Shown piece by piece: positions 18,805 through 27,554 of a stretch of DNA of 64,000 nt. The notes beneath the pieces were generated by a model that worked only from the letters and a program-made list of their open reading frames with translations, was not told the origin of the DNA and ran no database searches. Position 1 is the first letter of the stretch. Each line of letters starts with the position of its first letter. A program made the position numbers and the translations under genes. Source of the stretch: Zobellella denitrificans (GTDB lineage Bacteria; Pseudomonadota; Gammaproteobacteria; Enterobacterales; Aeromonadaceae); NCBI RefSeq assembly GCF_002237365.1, contig NZ_NMUO01000002.1, positions 53,322 to 117,321 of the forward strand, read 5' to 3'.

Positions 18805-20185
18805 TCTGCGGCTGGCCGACAACCCGGCCCTGTACGAGGCGACGGCGGGTGGCGCCCGGGTGGAGGCGGTCTATGTGGACTGCCCGGAGCAGTGGCGCCG
18901 GCATGGCAACGCTCCCATCCAGCGGGACTTTCTGCGCCGCAACCTGCAGCAGCTGGCCGAGGGGCTGGCGGTGCTCGGTATTCCCTTTACCTTGCTGCGC
19001 ACCGACCGCTTCGACCAGGTACCGGCGCTGCTGGCCGAGTGGAGCGCCGCCCGGGGCATTGATGCCCTCTACGCCAACCGGGACATCGGCATCAACGAGC
19101 GCCGGCGCGACCAGGCGGTACAGCAGGCCCTGGGCTTCCCCTGCCGGGTGTTCAACGGCGACTGTGTGGTCAGCCACGGCAGCCTGACCACCCGGGGCGG
19201 CGACATGTACCGGGTGTTCACCCCCTTTGCCAAGGCCTGGCTGGGGCGGTTGCGCGGCAGCGGCTACCGGCTGCTGCCGGCACCGCCCCGCCAGGGAGAG
19301 GCGCTGCCCCCGGCCCCCATCCAGCTGGAGGGCGAACTCGTTGCCAGCGAGGCCTGGCCGGCGGGGGAGGCGGCCGCTTCCCGCCGGCTCACCGCCTTTT
19401 GCCGGGAGCAGCTGCGCCATTATGGCGAGCGGCGCGACTATCCGGCCCTGGCGGCCACCAGCAGCCTGTCGCCCTACCTGGCCTTGGGGGTGCTGTCTCC
19501 CAACCAGTGCCTGGCCGCCATCGAGGCGGAGCTGGGCTCCCTGCCCCTGAGCCGGGGCGAGCGGGGCTTCAGCTGGCTAAACGAGCTGATCTGGCGCGAG
19601 TTCTACCGGCATTTGCTGGTGGTCTTTCCCGCCCTGTCCATGCACCGGGCCTTCAAGCCGGAAACCGAGGCCCTGCGGTGGGACAACGACGAACAGCGGT
19701 TCGGGCTCTGGTGCCGGGGCCAGACCGGCTACCCCATCGTGGACGCCGCCATGCGCTGCCTGCACGACACCGGCTGGATGCACAACCGGCTGCGGATGAT
19801 AGTGGCGAGCTTCCTCACCAAGGATCTGCACATCGACTGGCGCTGGGGCGAGGCCTGGTTCATGTCCCGGCTGATCGACGGCGAGCTGGCCGCCAACAAC
19901 GGCGGCTGGCAGTGGGCGGCGGGCACCGGTGCCGATGCCGCCCCCTATTTCCGGGTGTTCAACCCCACCACCCAGGGCGAGCGTTTCGACCCGGACGGCG
20001 ACTTTATCCGCCGCTGGGTGCCGGAGCTGGCCGAGGTGCCCGCCGCCGCCATCCACGCGCCCCATGACTGGCTGGCGCGGCACCACCCCGGCCATGGCTA
20101 TCCGCCGCCGGTGGTGGATCACGGCCAGGCCCGGCTGCGGGCCATCGCCATGTTCGATGCCCTCAAAGAGCGGGAGGCGCCATGA
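18776..20185 (+). CDS. phrB: Deoxyribodipyrimidine photolyase (CPD class I)
   Basis: Light-driven repair of cyclobutane pyrimidine dimers using FAD. 469 residues from ATG 18776; GAGGAA at 18765-18770 is 5 bases upstream, better spaced than for the adjacent ATG 18773. N-terminal antenna domain HLVWFRTDLRLADNPAL. C-terminal FAD domain with SPYLALGVLSPNQC, WLNELIWREFYRHLL and the signature GELAANNGGWQWAAGTG then YFRVFNPTTQGERFD. Overlaps the regulator gene by 29 bases, so translation is coupled. Confidence 0.96.
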   Translation: MRHLVWFRTDLRLADNPALYEATAGGARVEAVYVDCPEQWRRHGNAPIQRDFLRRNLQQLAEGLAVLGIPFTLLRTDRFDQVPALLAEWSAARGIDALYANRDIGINERRRDQAVQQALGFPCRVFNGDCVVSHGSLTTRGGDMYRVFTPFAKAWLGRLRGSGYRLLPAPPRQGEALPPAPIQLEGELVASEAWPAGEAAASRRLTAFCREQLRHYGERRDYPALAATSSLSPYLALGVLSPNQCLAAIEAELGSLPLSRGERGFSWLNELIWREFYRHLLVVFPALSMHRAFKPETEALRWDNDEQRFGLWCRGQTGYPIVDAAMRCLHDTGWMHNRLRMIVASFLTKDLHIDWRWGEAWFMSRLIDGELAANNGGWQWAAGTGADAAPYFRVFNPTTQGERFDPDGDFIRRWVPELAEVPAAAIHAPHDWLARHHPGHGYPPPVVDHGQARLRAIAMFDALKEREAP

Positions 20186-20604
20186 GCCCGGCCCTGTCCG
20201 CCTTCTGCGAGCTGTATCGGCGGCTCGGCCCGGACGGGCTGGCGGGCCTGCGTCAGGTCTACGCCGAGGAGGTGCATTTTTGCGATCCGGCCCACGATCT
20301 CCACGGCCTGGAGGCCCTGGTCGATTATTTCGCCGGGCTCTTTACCCATGTCGGCCAATGCCGGTTCGACATCGAACAGGTGATGGAACAGCAGGGCGAG
20401 GCCTTCGTGCGCTGGCAGATGGTCTTCAGCCACCCCCGGCTGAACGGCGGCCGGGCCGTGCAGGTGCCCGGGGTCAGCCACCTGCGCTTCGGCGAGCGGG
20501 TGCATTACCACAGGGACTATTTCGATCTCGGTGCCCTGCTCTACGAGCAGGTGCCGGTGCTGGGCGCGCTGATCCGCGCCCTCAAGCGGAGGCTGGCCTC
20601 ATGA
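20182..20604 (+). CDS. SnoaL/NTF2-like protein of the photolyase operon
   Basis: 140-residue single-domain protein with an NTF2-like pattern: helix AFCELYRRLG, EVHFCDPAHDLHG, a GLEALVDYFAGLF helix, then strands FDIEQVMEQQGEAFVRWQMVF and VPGVSHLRFGERVHYHRDYFD. Homologues accompany photolyase, SDR, amine-oxidase and DUF1365 genes in many proteobacteria. The role is unknown; the fold is common for small-molecule binding or isomerisation. It overlaps phrB and the next gene by 4 bases each (ATGA). Confidence 0.82.
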   Translation: MSPALSAFCELYRRLGPDGLAGLRQVYAEEVHFCDPAHDLHGLEALVDYFAGLFTHVGQCRFDIEQVMEQQGEAFVRWQMVFSHPRLNGGRAVQVPGVSHLRFGERVHYHRDYFDLGALLYEQVPVLGALIRALKRRLAS

Positions 20605-21329
20605 AACGCGTACTTATCACCGGGGCCGGCTCCGGCATCGGCCTGCAACTGGCCCGGGACTATGCCGCCGACGGCTGGCGGGTGCTGGCCTGTGGCCGGG
20701 ACCGGAGCCGGCTGGAGCAGGCCCTGGAAGGCGTCGAGGCCGAGCTGTGCCTGTTCGACATGGAAAACCGGGAGCAGGCGGCGCGGGTGCTGTCCGCCCA
20801 GGACGAACTGGATCTGGTCATCCTCAACGCCGGCGGCTGCGAGTACATCGACGATGCCCTGCATTTCGATGCCTCCCTGTTCGAGCGGGTGATCCGCACC
20901 AACCTCATCGGCACCGCCAACTGCCTGGCGCCCTTGCTGGCACGGATCAAGCCGGGCGGCCGGCTGGCCCTGATGAGTTCCTCGGTCACCTGGCTGCCCC
21001 TGACCCGGGCCGAGGCCTACGGCGCCTCCAAGGCGGGGCTGGATTACCTGGCCCGCAGCCTGGCCCTGGATCTGGCTCCCCACCGGATAGGGGTGAGTCT
21101 GATCCGCCCCGGCTTCGTCGACACCCCCCTGACCCGCAAGAACGACTTTCCCATGCCCGGACGCATCGAGGTGGGGCAGGCGAGCCGCGCCATCCGTCGC
21201 GGCCTGGCCCGGGGACGGGCCGAGATCGGTTTTCCCTTTTTCTTTGTGCAGGCCCTGCGCCTGCTGTCCTGGCTGCCGCGCGGACTCTGGCTGCGGCTGG
21301 CACGCCGAACCCCGAGGAGCACGACATGA
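20601..21329 (+). CDS. Short-chain dehydrogenase/reductase
   Basis: 242 residues from ATG 20601 (MKRVLITGAGSGIGLQLARDYAADG). Rossmann GxxxGIG motif, NAG (LVILNAGG), catalytic Ser in MSSSVTW, and YxxxK in YGASKAGLDYLARSLA. The NPIR-like loop RPGFVDTPLT is present. Classical SDR; the substrate is not evident, though context suggests a lipid or isoprenoid derivative. ATGA overlaps with both neighbours. Confidence 0.88.
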   Translation: MKRVLITGAGSGIGLQLARDYAADGWRVLACGRDRSRLEQALEGVEAELCLFDMENREQAARVLSAQDELDLVILNAGGCEYIDDALHFDASLFERVIRTNLIGTANCLAPLLARIKPGGRLALMSSSVTWLPLTRAEAYGASKAGLDYLARSLALDLAPHRIGVSLIRPGFVDTPLTRKNDFPMPGRIEVGQASRAIRRGLARGRAEIGFPFFFVQALRLLSWLPRGLWLRLARRTPRSTT

Positions 21330-22573
21330 GCAAGATGGCCATCATCGGCAGTGGCATTTCCGGCCTGACCTGCGCCTGGCTGCTGGGCCGGCGCCATGAG
21401 ATCACCCTGTTCGAGGCCAACGACTACCTGGGCGGCCACACCGCCACCGTGGACGTGGAGCTGGGCGGCCGCCGGCATGCGGTGGACACCGGCTTTATCG
21501 TGTTCAACGACAGAACCTACCCCCGCTTCCGGCAACTGCTGGCGCAGACCGGGGTGCGGGCCAGGCCCACCGAGATGAGTTTCAGCGTGCACCAGGCCGG
21601 CACCGGGCTGGAGTACAACGGCCATACCCTGAACACCCTGTTCGCCCAGCGCCGCAACCTGCTCAGCCCGCGCTTCCATGGCTTCCTGGCCGAGATAGTG
21701 CGCTTCAACCTGCTGTGCAAGCGGGTGCTGAAGGCCGGCACCCTGGACGACGAGCACAGCCTGGGCGATTTCCTGCAACGGCATGGCTTCTCCGATTTCT
21801 TCGCCGGCCACTATATCCTGCCCATGGTGGCGGCCATCTGGTCGTCTTCCCTGGCCGACAGCCGGGATTTTCCCTTGGCCTTTTTCCTGCGCTTTTTCAA
21901 CCACCACGGCCTGCTCAACCTGGTGGACCGGCCCCAGTGGTATGTGATCGAGGGCGGCTCGCGCAGTTACATTCCGGCACTGACCGCCTCGCTCCGGGAT
22001 ATCCGCCTCAACAGCCCGGTGCTGGGCATCCGGCGGCAGGCGGACGGGGTGCGCATCCACAGCCGGGCGGGGGAGGAAACATTCGACCAGGTGATCCTCG
22101 CCTGCCATGCGGATCAGGCCCTGGGGCTGCTGAGCGACGCCAGCGAGGCCGAGCGGCAGGTGCTGGGCGGCCTGCCCTACCGGGACAACGAGGTGGTGCT
22201 GCACACCGACACCCGGCTGCTGCCCCGGGAGCCGCGGGCCTGGGCCAGTTGGAACTACTGGCTGGACGGCGGCGAGGAGGCGCTGCCCTCGGTGACCTAC
22301 AACATGAACATACTGCAGGGGCTGCAGGCGGCCGAGACCCTGTGCGTCACCCTTAACCGCAGCCGGGACATCGATCCCGCCCGTATCCTGCGCCGCTTTA
22401 CCTACGCTCATCCGGTCTACCACCGGGAGGCCATCCGCGCCCAGGGACGGCGCGGCGAGATCTGCGGCCGCGACCGCACCCATTTCTGCGGCGCCTACTG
22501 GTACAACGGCTTCCATGAGGACGGGGTGCGCAGCGCGCTGGACGTTTGCGCCCGCTTCGGGGAGGCGCTATGA
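21326..22573 (+). CDS. FAD-dependent amine-oxidase-like flavoprotein
   Basis: 415 residues from ATG 21326. The dinucleotide motif IIGSGISGLTCAWLL ends with ITLFEANDYLGGHTATV, typical of the amine oxidase/phytoene-desaturase superfamily. AVDTGFIVFNDRTYPRF and YVIEGGSRSYIPAL are family landmarks of the oxidoreductase found next to DUF1365 and Cfa-like genes. It probably acts on a membrane lipid or fatty acyl chain; inference from context. 4-base overlap with the next gene. Confidence 0.87.
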   Translation: MSKMAIIGSGISGLTCAWLLGRRHEITLFEANDYLGGHTATVDVELGGRRHAVDTGFIVFNDRTYPRFRQLLAQTGVRARPTEMSFSVHQAGTGLEYNGHTLNTLFAQRRNLLSPRFHGFLAEIVRFNLLCKRVLKAGTLDDEHSLGDFLQRHGFSDFFAGHYILPMVAAIWSSSLADSRDFPLAFFLRFFNHHGLLNLVDRPQWYVIEGGSRSYIPALTASLRDIRLNSPVLGIRRQADGVRIHSRAGEETFDQVILACHADQALGLLSDASEAERQVLGGLPYRDNEVVLHTDTRLLPREPRAWASWNYWLDGGEEALPSVTYNMNILQGLQAAETLCVTLNRSRDIDPARILRRFTYAHPVYHREAIRAQGRRGEICGRDRTHFCGAYWYNGFHEDGVRSALDVCARFGEAL

Positions 22574-23289
22574 GCCTGCACAGTGCCATCTACCAGGGCC
22601 TGGTGCGCCACCGTCGCTACCGCCCCAGCGAGCACGGTTTCAGTTACGGCCTCTACATGCTGGCGCTGGATCTGGACGAGCTGGAACGGCTCGACCGGGA
22701 GAGCCGGCTGTTCGGCTGCGAACGCTTCGCCCCCCTGAGCTTTCGCCGCCGGGACTACCTGGGCGATCCGGCCGTGCCGCTGAAGGAGGCGGTGCTGATG
22801 GAAGTGGCCGGCCTGGGCGGCGATACCCTCGGGCTCGATCGGGTGGTGATGCTTGGCCAGGTACGCTGCTTCGGGCTGTATTTCAGTCCGGTCAACTTCT
22901 TCTTCTGTTACCGGGGCGAGCAGGCCCGCTACCTGCTGGCGGAGGTGCGTAACACCCCCTGGCGGGAACGCCATTGCTACCTGGTGGATCTGGCCCGGCC
23001 CGCGCCTTCCGACAAGGTGTTTCACGTCTCGCCCTTTATGGGCCTGGCGATGCAGTACCACTGGTGCATCCAGCCGCCCGGCCGGCGGGTACTGATCCAT
23101 ATCGAGAACCGGGACCCGGCCCTGCTGTTCGACGCCACCCTGGCCCTGCGCCGGCATCCTTTCGATGGCGCGGCCCTGAAGGCGGCACTGCGGCAATGGC
23201 CGGTGGTGACGCTGACCATAGTGCGCGGCATTTACTGGCAGGCGCTGCGCCTGCTGGTGAAGCGCGTTCCCTATCATCCCCATCCCTGA
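22570..23289 (+). CDS. DUF1365 family protein
   Basis: 239 residues from ATG 22570. Opening HSAIYQGLVRHRRYRPSEHGFSYGLYMLALDLDEL and FSPVNFFFCYRG, EVRNTPWRERHCYLV, KVFHVSPFMGLAMQYHW are the conserved DUF1365 segments. Always found beside the amine-oxidase-like flavoprotein and a cyclopropane-fatty-acid-synthase-like methyltransferase. Biochemical function is not established; in such loci it is tied to fatty-acid or furan-fatty-acid modification. A 10-base gap separates it from cfa. Confidence 0.88.
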   Translation: MSLHSAIYQGLVRHRRYRPSEHGFSYGLYMLALDLDELERLDRESRLFGCERFAPLSFRRRDYLGDPAVPLKEAVLMEVAGLGGDTLGLDRVVMLGQVRCFGLYFSPVNFFFCYRGEQARYLLAEVRNTPWRERHCYLVDLARPAPSDKVFHVSPFMGLAMQYHWCIQPPGRRVLIHIENRDPALLFDATLALRRHPFDGAALKAALRQWPVVTLTIVRGIYWQALRLLVKRVPYHPHP

Positions 23290-23299
23290 AGGAAGCCTT

Positions 23300-24553
23300 A
23301 TGGAAACGACCCTGAGCATATCGGAACCCCGTCGGCTGGAGCGCTGGGCCCGCCGGCTGGCGTTTTCCCTGCTGTCCGGCCTGGAAGGGGGCGGACTGAC
23401 CGTGCTGGATGGCGAGGACAGATTCGAGTTTGGTGATCGCCATGCGGCGTTGCAGGCCTGCATCCGGGTATTCGATCCCCGTTTTTACCGCCGGCTGATG
23501 ACGGGCGGCAGCATAGGGGCGGCGGAATCCTGGGTGGAGGGGGGCTGGCACAGCCCGGATCTGACCGCCCTGGTGCGCCTGTTTGCCCGCAACCTCCAGG
23601 TGCTCGACCGGCTGGAGCGGCGCCTGGGCTGGCTTACCGCGCCCTGGCAGCGGCTGCGGCACCGGCGCAACCGCAATACCAGGAGCGGCAGCCGGGCCAA
23701 TATCGCCGCCCACTACGATCTGGGCAACGACATGTACCAGCTGTTCCTGGATCCCCTGATGCAGTATTCCTCGGCGGTGTTTCCCGCGCCGGGCGCCAGC
23801 CTGGAGCAGGCCCAGGAGCACAAGCTCAGGCTGATCTGCGAGCGGCTGGAACTGAAGGAATCCGATCACCTGCTGGAGATCGGCACCGGCTGGGGCGGGC
23901 TGGCCTGCTTTGCCGCCAGGCACTACGGCTGCCGGGTGACCACCACCACCCTGTCCCGGGCCCAGCTCGAACATGCCCGGGCGCGGGTGGCGCGGGAGGG
24001 CCTGGCGGAGCGGGTGACCCTGTTGCTCGAGGACTACCGGGATCTGCAAGGCCGCTACGACAAGCTGGTGTCGGTGGAGATGATAGAGGCGGTGGGACAC
24101 CAGTACCTGCCCGGCTATTTCCGTACCCTAGACCGGCTGCTCAAGCCCGATGGCCGCCTGCTGATCCAGGCCATCACCATCACCGATCAGCGCTACGATC
24201 AGTATCGCAAGAGCGTGGACTTTATCCAGCGCTACATCTTTCCCGGCGGCTGCCTGCCTTCGGTCAGCGAGATGTGCCGGCACCTGAAGGAGCAGACCGG
24301 GATGACGCTGACCCGGCTGCACGACTACGGCCTGCACTATGCCGAGACCCTGAACATCTGGGCCGAGCGCTTCCGCCAGGCGGAGGCGCGGCTCAAGGCG
24401 CTGGGCTATGGCCAGGACTTCCAGCGGCTCTGGGCCTTCTACTTCGCCTATTGCGAGGGCGGATTTCGCGAGGGCAGCATCGGCCTGGTGCATTTCGAGG
24501 CGGCCAAAGCGGGAGCGTGGACATGTCCAGATGGCAGTGGATCCAGCTGCTAG
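23300..24553 (+). CDS. cfa: Cyclopropane-fatty-acyl-phospholipid synthase family protein
   Basis: SAM-dependent enzyme that adds a methylene bridge to unsaturated phospholipid acyl chains. 417 residues: N-terminal lipid-binding region, NIAAHYDLGNDMYQLFLDPLMQYSS, SAM motif LLEIGTGWGGLACFAARHYG, VSVEMIEAVGHQYLP and YIFPGGCLPS, then a YFAYCEGGFREGSIG end. Cfa-like paralogues in photolyase operons of this type may make a modified product. GGAAG precedes the ATG. The 3' end overlaps the next gene by 31 bases. Confidence 0.9.
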   Translation: METTLSISEPRRLERWARRLAFSLLSGLEGGGLTVLDGEDRFEFGDRHAALQACIRVFDPRFYRRLMTGGSIGAAESWVEGGWHSPDLTALVRLFARNLQVLDRLERRLGWLTAPWQRLRHRRNRNTRSGSRANIAAHYDLGNDMYQLFLDPLMQYSSAVFPAPGASLEQAQEHKLRLICERLELKESDHLLEIGTGWGGLACFAARHYGCRVTTTTLSRAQLEHARARVAREGLAERVTLLLEDYRDLQGRYDKLVSVEMIEAVGHQYLPGYFRTLDRLLKPDGRLLIQAITITDQRYDQYRKSVDFIQRYIFPGGCLPSVSEMCRHLKEQTGMTLTRLHDYGLHYAETLNIWAERFRQAEARLKALGYGQDFQRLWAFYFAYCEGGFREGSIGLVHFEAAKAGAWTCPDGSGSSC

Positions 24554-25005
24554 CCTTCGAGGGCTTCTGGCTGTTGGCGGTGGCCGGACAGAACCGCTGG
24601 CTGGCGCCGGTCGTCCTGTTGCTGCTGGTGCATTTCGTGTTCACGCCCAGCCGCCGGGCCGACAGCCGGGTGCTCTCGCTGGCGCTGTTGGGGCTGGCGG
24701 TCGATGGCGTCCTGGCCTGGGCCGGGGTGTTCGCCTTCGACCATCCGCCCTGGTGGCTGGCGTTGTTGTGGGCCGGCTTCGTGCTGACCCTGGGCCACAG
24801 CCTGGTCTGGCTGCGTGGCTTTGCCCCCTGGCTGCTGGCGCTGACCGGCGCCCTGGCCGGGGCCTCTTCCTATCTCGCCGGCTGGCGGCTGGGAGCGGTG
24901 CAACTGCCGCTCGGTTTCTGGGTCAGCGCCCTGGTGCTGGCGCTGGTGTGGGCGGCCTTGCTGCCGCTGCTGGTGCGCCTGGACCGGCGTTTAAGGAGTG
25001 ACTGA
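24523..25005 (+). CDS. DUF2878-like integral membrane protein
   Basis: 160 residues from ATG 24523, almost entirely hydrophobic with about five transmembrane helices (for example FEGFWLLAVAGQNRWLAPVV, LSLALLGLAVDGVLAWAGVF, WLALLWAGFVLTLGHSLVWL). DUF2878 proteins commonly lie in this operon between Cfa and the chalcone-isomerase-like protein. No function is known. It begins inside cfa and ends 2 bases before the next start. Confidence 0.78.
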   Translation: MSRWQWIQLLAFEGFWLLAVAGQNRWLAPVVLLLLVHFVFTPSRRADSRVLSLALLGLAVDGVLAWAGVFAFDHPPWWLALLWAGFVLTLGHSLVWLRGFAPWLLALTGALAGASSYLAGWRLGAVQLPLGFWVSALVLALVWAALLPLLVRLDRRLRSD

Positions 25006-25007
25006 AG

Positions 25008-25490
25008 ATGAAAAAGTGGTTATCGATACTGATGTTGTTGGCGGCCCCCGTCTGGGCCAGCCCGGTGGCGGATCTGACCCTGGTGGGGGAAGGCAAGATG
25101 CGCTGGTTGTTCTGGGATCTCTACCAGGCCCGCTTTTACAGCGACGATGGCCGTTACCGGCCCGGTGATTTTCCCCAGGCCCTGGCCCTGCGTTACCAGC
25201 GGGACATCAGGCAGGAAGACTTGTTGAACGCCACCGTCGAGGAGTGGCGCCGGCTGGGAGTGGACTGGAAGCCGGAATGGCCGCAACAGCTGGGCCGGCT
25301 CTGGCCCTCGGTGCGCAGGCAGGACGAACTGGTATTGCGGGTGGAGGCGGACGGGGTCAGCCGCTTCTATTTCAACTGGCGGCTGCTGGGCGAGATAGCG
25401 GATCCGGACTTCGCCCCCGCCTTTCTGGCCATCTGGCTGTCGCCGGACAGCCGGGATCCGGCCCTGACCCGGAAACTCAAGGGGAGCTGA
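25008..25490 (+). CDS. Secreted chalcone-isomerase-like protein
   Basis: 160 residues with a cleavable signal peptide (MKKWLSILMLLAAPVWA). The mature part resembles bacterial chalcone-isomerase-like domains: LTLVGEGKMRWLFWDLYQAR, ALRYQRDIRQEDLLNATVEEW, VSRFYFNWRLLGEIADPDFA, AIWLSPDS. Bacterial members are generally not flavonoid enzymes and probably bind fatty acids; inference. Starts 2 bases after the previous gene and ends 1 base before the next. Confidence 0.83.
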   Translation: MKKWLSILMLLAAPVWASPVADLTLVGEGKMRWLFWDLYQARFYSDDGRYRPGDFPQALALRYQRDIRQEDLLNATVEEWRRLGVDWKPEWPQQLGRLWPSVRRQDELVLRVEADGVSRFYFNWRLLGEIADPDFAPAFLAIWLSPDSRDPALTRKLKGS

Positions 25491-25491
25491 A

Positions 25492-26013
25492 ATGAAGTCA
25501 ATGATACTGGCGGTAAGCCTGCTGCTGATGTCGTGCAGCACTGATATCAACGACTACGAGGCCTCCAGCCCGGCCCTGGCGCTGGACCGCTTCTTCGAGG
25601 GCGAGCTGGTCGCCTACGGCATGGTGCAGGACAGGACGGGCAAGGTGTTGCGCCGTTTCAAGGTGGACATGGTCGGCCACTGGGAGGGCAACCGGGGGGT
25701 GCTGGAGGAAGACTTCTTCTACGATGACGGCGAAACCCAGCGCCGGGTCTGGTATCTGGAAAAGGGGCCGGACGGCCGCTACAGCGGCACCGCCGCCGAT
25801 GTGGTCAGGCCCGCCTCGGGCCAGACCCGGGGTTATGCCCTCAACTGGCGTTATACCCTGGCGGTGCCGGTGGACGGCAGGGTCTGGCACCTCGACTTCA
25901 ACGACTGGATGTACCTGCTCGATGAAGACCGGCTGATCAACAGGGCCGTGATGAGCAAGTGGGGCTTCAGGGTCGGCGAGGTCACCCTCTGGATAGAGCG
26001 CCGGGGAGGCTAG
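25492..26013 (+). CDS. DUF3833 family lipoprotein
   Basis: 173 residues. A short lipoprotein signal [15 protein letters not shown] with lipobox LMSC, then a lipocalin-like all-beta body: [77 protein letters not shown]. Last gene of the photolyase operon. Its stop overlaps the convergent yfbR stop in the palindrome CTAG (26010-26013). The outer-membrane location fits a role in handling modified lipids; inference. Confidence 0.85.
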   Translation: MKSMILAVSLLLMSCSTDINDYEASSPALALDRFFEGELVAYGMVQDRTGKVLRRFKVDMVGHWEGNRGVLEEDFFYDDGETQRRVWYLEKGPDGRYSGTAADVVRPASGQTRGYALNWRYTLAVPVDGRVWHLDFNDWMYLLDEDRLINRAVMSKWGFRVGEVTLWIERRGG

Positions 26014-26603
26014 AACTCCGGGGCCGAAATCTCGTCGAGGGACAGGGAAAAGCTGGGCACGAAGACCTCGAGAAAATAGCGGATCTCCTGGTTCATCCGT
26101 TGCTCCAGCATGGCGGTGAGCCGCTTTCTGGCCGGGGCGAACTCCCGGTTGCCGGCGGTCAGCTCCTCCTCGCACTTGATCAGGGCGCAGAGGATGTCCG
26201 CCGCCTTGACCAACTGGCCGTAGTCGTCATCCGGCGGGCTGCTGAGCAGGGGAGCGTAGGCGCCCTGCAGCTCGGCGGGCAGCATTTTCAGCAGGGTGGC
26301 CTCGGCGTTCTTTTCGATGTCCTTGTAGGCCCGGGCGATGTCCTCGTTGAAATACTTCACCGGGGTGGGCAGATCGCCGGTCAGCACCTCGCTGGCGTCG
26401 TGGAAGAGGGCGCGCATGGCGGCCTGGGCCGGATCCAGGGCGCCGCCGAACAGGGTGTTGCGGATCACCGCCAGGGCGTGGGCCACCATGGCCACCTGCA
26501 GGCTGTGTTCGGCCACGTTTTCCGGCTCGACGTTACGCATCAGCGGCCAGCGCTGGATCAGTTTCATGCGCGCCATATGGGCGAAGAAGTGGCTGCGGTT
26601 CAT
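26010..26603 (-). CDS. yfbR: 5'-deoxynucleotidase YfbR
   Basis: HD-domain phosphatase that removes phosphate from deoxyribonucleoside 5'-monophosphates. 197 residues from ATG 26603 ([25 protein letters not shown]). HD metal ligands: [19 protein letters not shown] and, later, [15 protein letters not shown]. Matches E. coli YfbR (199 residues). An upstream in-frame extension to 26660 was rejected as unconserved. Converges with the photolyase operon. Confidence 0.95.
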   Translation of the reverse strand: MNRSHFFAHMARMKLIQRWPLMRNVEPENVAEHSLQVAMVAHALAVIRNTLFGGALDPAQAAMRALFHDASEVLTGDLPTPVKYFNEDIARAYKDIEKNAEATLLKMLPAELQGAYAPLLSSPPDDDYGQLVKAADILCALIKCEEELTAGNREFAPARKRLTAMLEQRMNQEIRYFLEVFVPSFSLSLDEISAPEF

Positions 26604-26671
26604 GGGCTTGCCTGTGTCGTTGCGGGGCGATGCCGTTATAATGGCACTAACCGACCCCAATGGAGAAGAGA

Positions 26672-26962
26672 ATGGACAAGCAAACCCAAACCGAGCTGGA
26701 AGCCGCCGCCTTCCGCGCCCTGCTGGCGCACCTGGACAAGCGCAAGGACGTGCAGAACATCGATCTGATGAACCTGGCCGGCTTTTGTCGCAACTGCCTG
26801 AGCAAGTGGTACCTGGCCGCCGCCGAAGAGCGCGGTCTGGAGATGGACTACGACCAGGCCCGGGAACGGGTGTACGGCATGCCCTACGAGGAGTGGAAAG
26901 CCAAATACCAGCAGGAAGCCACGCCCGAGCAGAAGGCGGCCTTTGAGAAGAGCCACAAATAA
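26672..26962 (+). CDS. DUF1244 family protein
   Basis: 96 residues from ATG 26672; GGAGAAGAG lies just upstream. Core [54 protein letters not shown] is the conserved DUF1244 pattern, with the paired Cys (CRNC) invariant in the family. Function unknown. Diverges from yfbR; its promoter must lie in the 68-base gap. A MITE-like element begins 30 bases after the stop. Confidence 0.88.
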   Translation: MDKQTQTELEAAAFRALLAHLDKRKDVQNIDLMNLAGFCRNCLSKWYLAAAEERGLEMDYDQARERVYGMPYEEWKAKYQQEATPEQKAAFEKSHK

Positions 26963-26992
26963 CAGCGATAAGCGGTCAGCTTTAAGCTGTAA

Positions 26993-27357
26993 GCCTGACT
27001 CTTAGTCACAAGTCCGGCTGTCTGATTTGACGCAGATAAGAGGCAACAGGGCCAGCTCCGCCGACACGCTGTGAATACATCCCTGTACGCTCGCACCTGC
27101 CATCCCTGGCAGGTGACGGTCGGCGGAGGCCATCCCTGTTGCCTCTATCCAGCCCCGACGCTGCCTTAAGGCGGTGCCAACAGGCGGCTGCGAGGCAATA
27201 GAGAGGACAAAGGGCACAGCTCCGCCGGCCCTCCGCGCTAGGGAGGGCGCGGCGGAGCCCCCAGGGAGGGGTTTACGGCGTGCCGGAGGAGCTGTGCGCG
27301 TTGGCCGATGTTTTGCTTGATCAAAAGTCAACAAAAACTTGTGACCAAGAGTCAGGC
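26993..27357. mobile_element. MITE-like element, copy 1 (TIRs, TGTAA target duplication)
   Basis: A 365-base non-coding element bounded by inverted termini GCCTGACTCTTAGTCACAAG (left) and its near-complement ending CCAAGAGTCAGGC (right), and by direct TGTAA at 26988-26992 and 27358-27362. The interior is two long nested hairpins. The left one has 13-bp perfect arms (27039-27051 with 27134-27146) around GCCGAC/GTCGGC and CACCTGCCA/TGGCAGGTG pairs. The right one pairs around the GCACAGCTCC and GGAGCTGTGC segments. No transposase. A full copy in opposite orientation is at 54548-54911. Confidence 0.85.
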
Positions 27358-27377
27358 TGTAAGCAGCCCTGTTTTGT

Positions 27378-27403
27378 CTGCAGGTACGGCGTTGTACCTG
27401 CAG
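27378..27403. other. Perfect inverted repeat downstream of MITE copy 1
   Basis: CTGCAGGTAC, 6-base loop, GTACCTGCAG: a 10-bp perfect stem. In the 190 bases between the MITE and the purU stop nothing else is clear except degenerate AGCTTCAAGCT-type repeats near 27528-27540. Role unknown. Confidence 0.7.
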
Positions 27404-27554
27404 ATTTAATACTTCGTTATTCCGCTACAGAATCAAGTTCAGCATGACGGACTCGGAACCCATTCTGCAAACAACGCCTCATTAATCAGCGCAGCTGAGA
27501 ACCTTCAGCCGCCACCACTTACAGCTGACAGCTTCAAGCTCCCCGAAGGGCCCG

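Noticed and set aside
27378..27403. Rho-independent terminator
   Set aside because: Perfect stem but no T tract on either strand at the right place; listed only as an inverted repeat.
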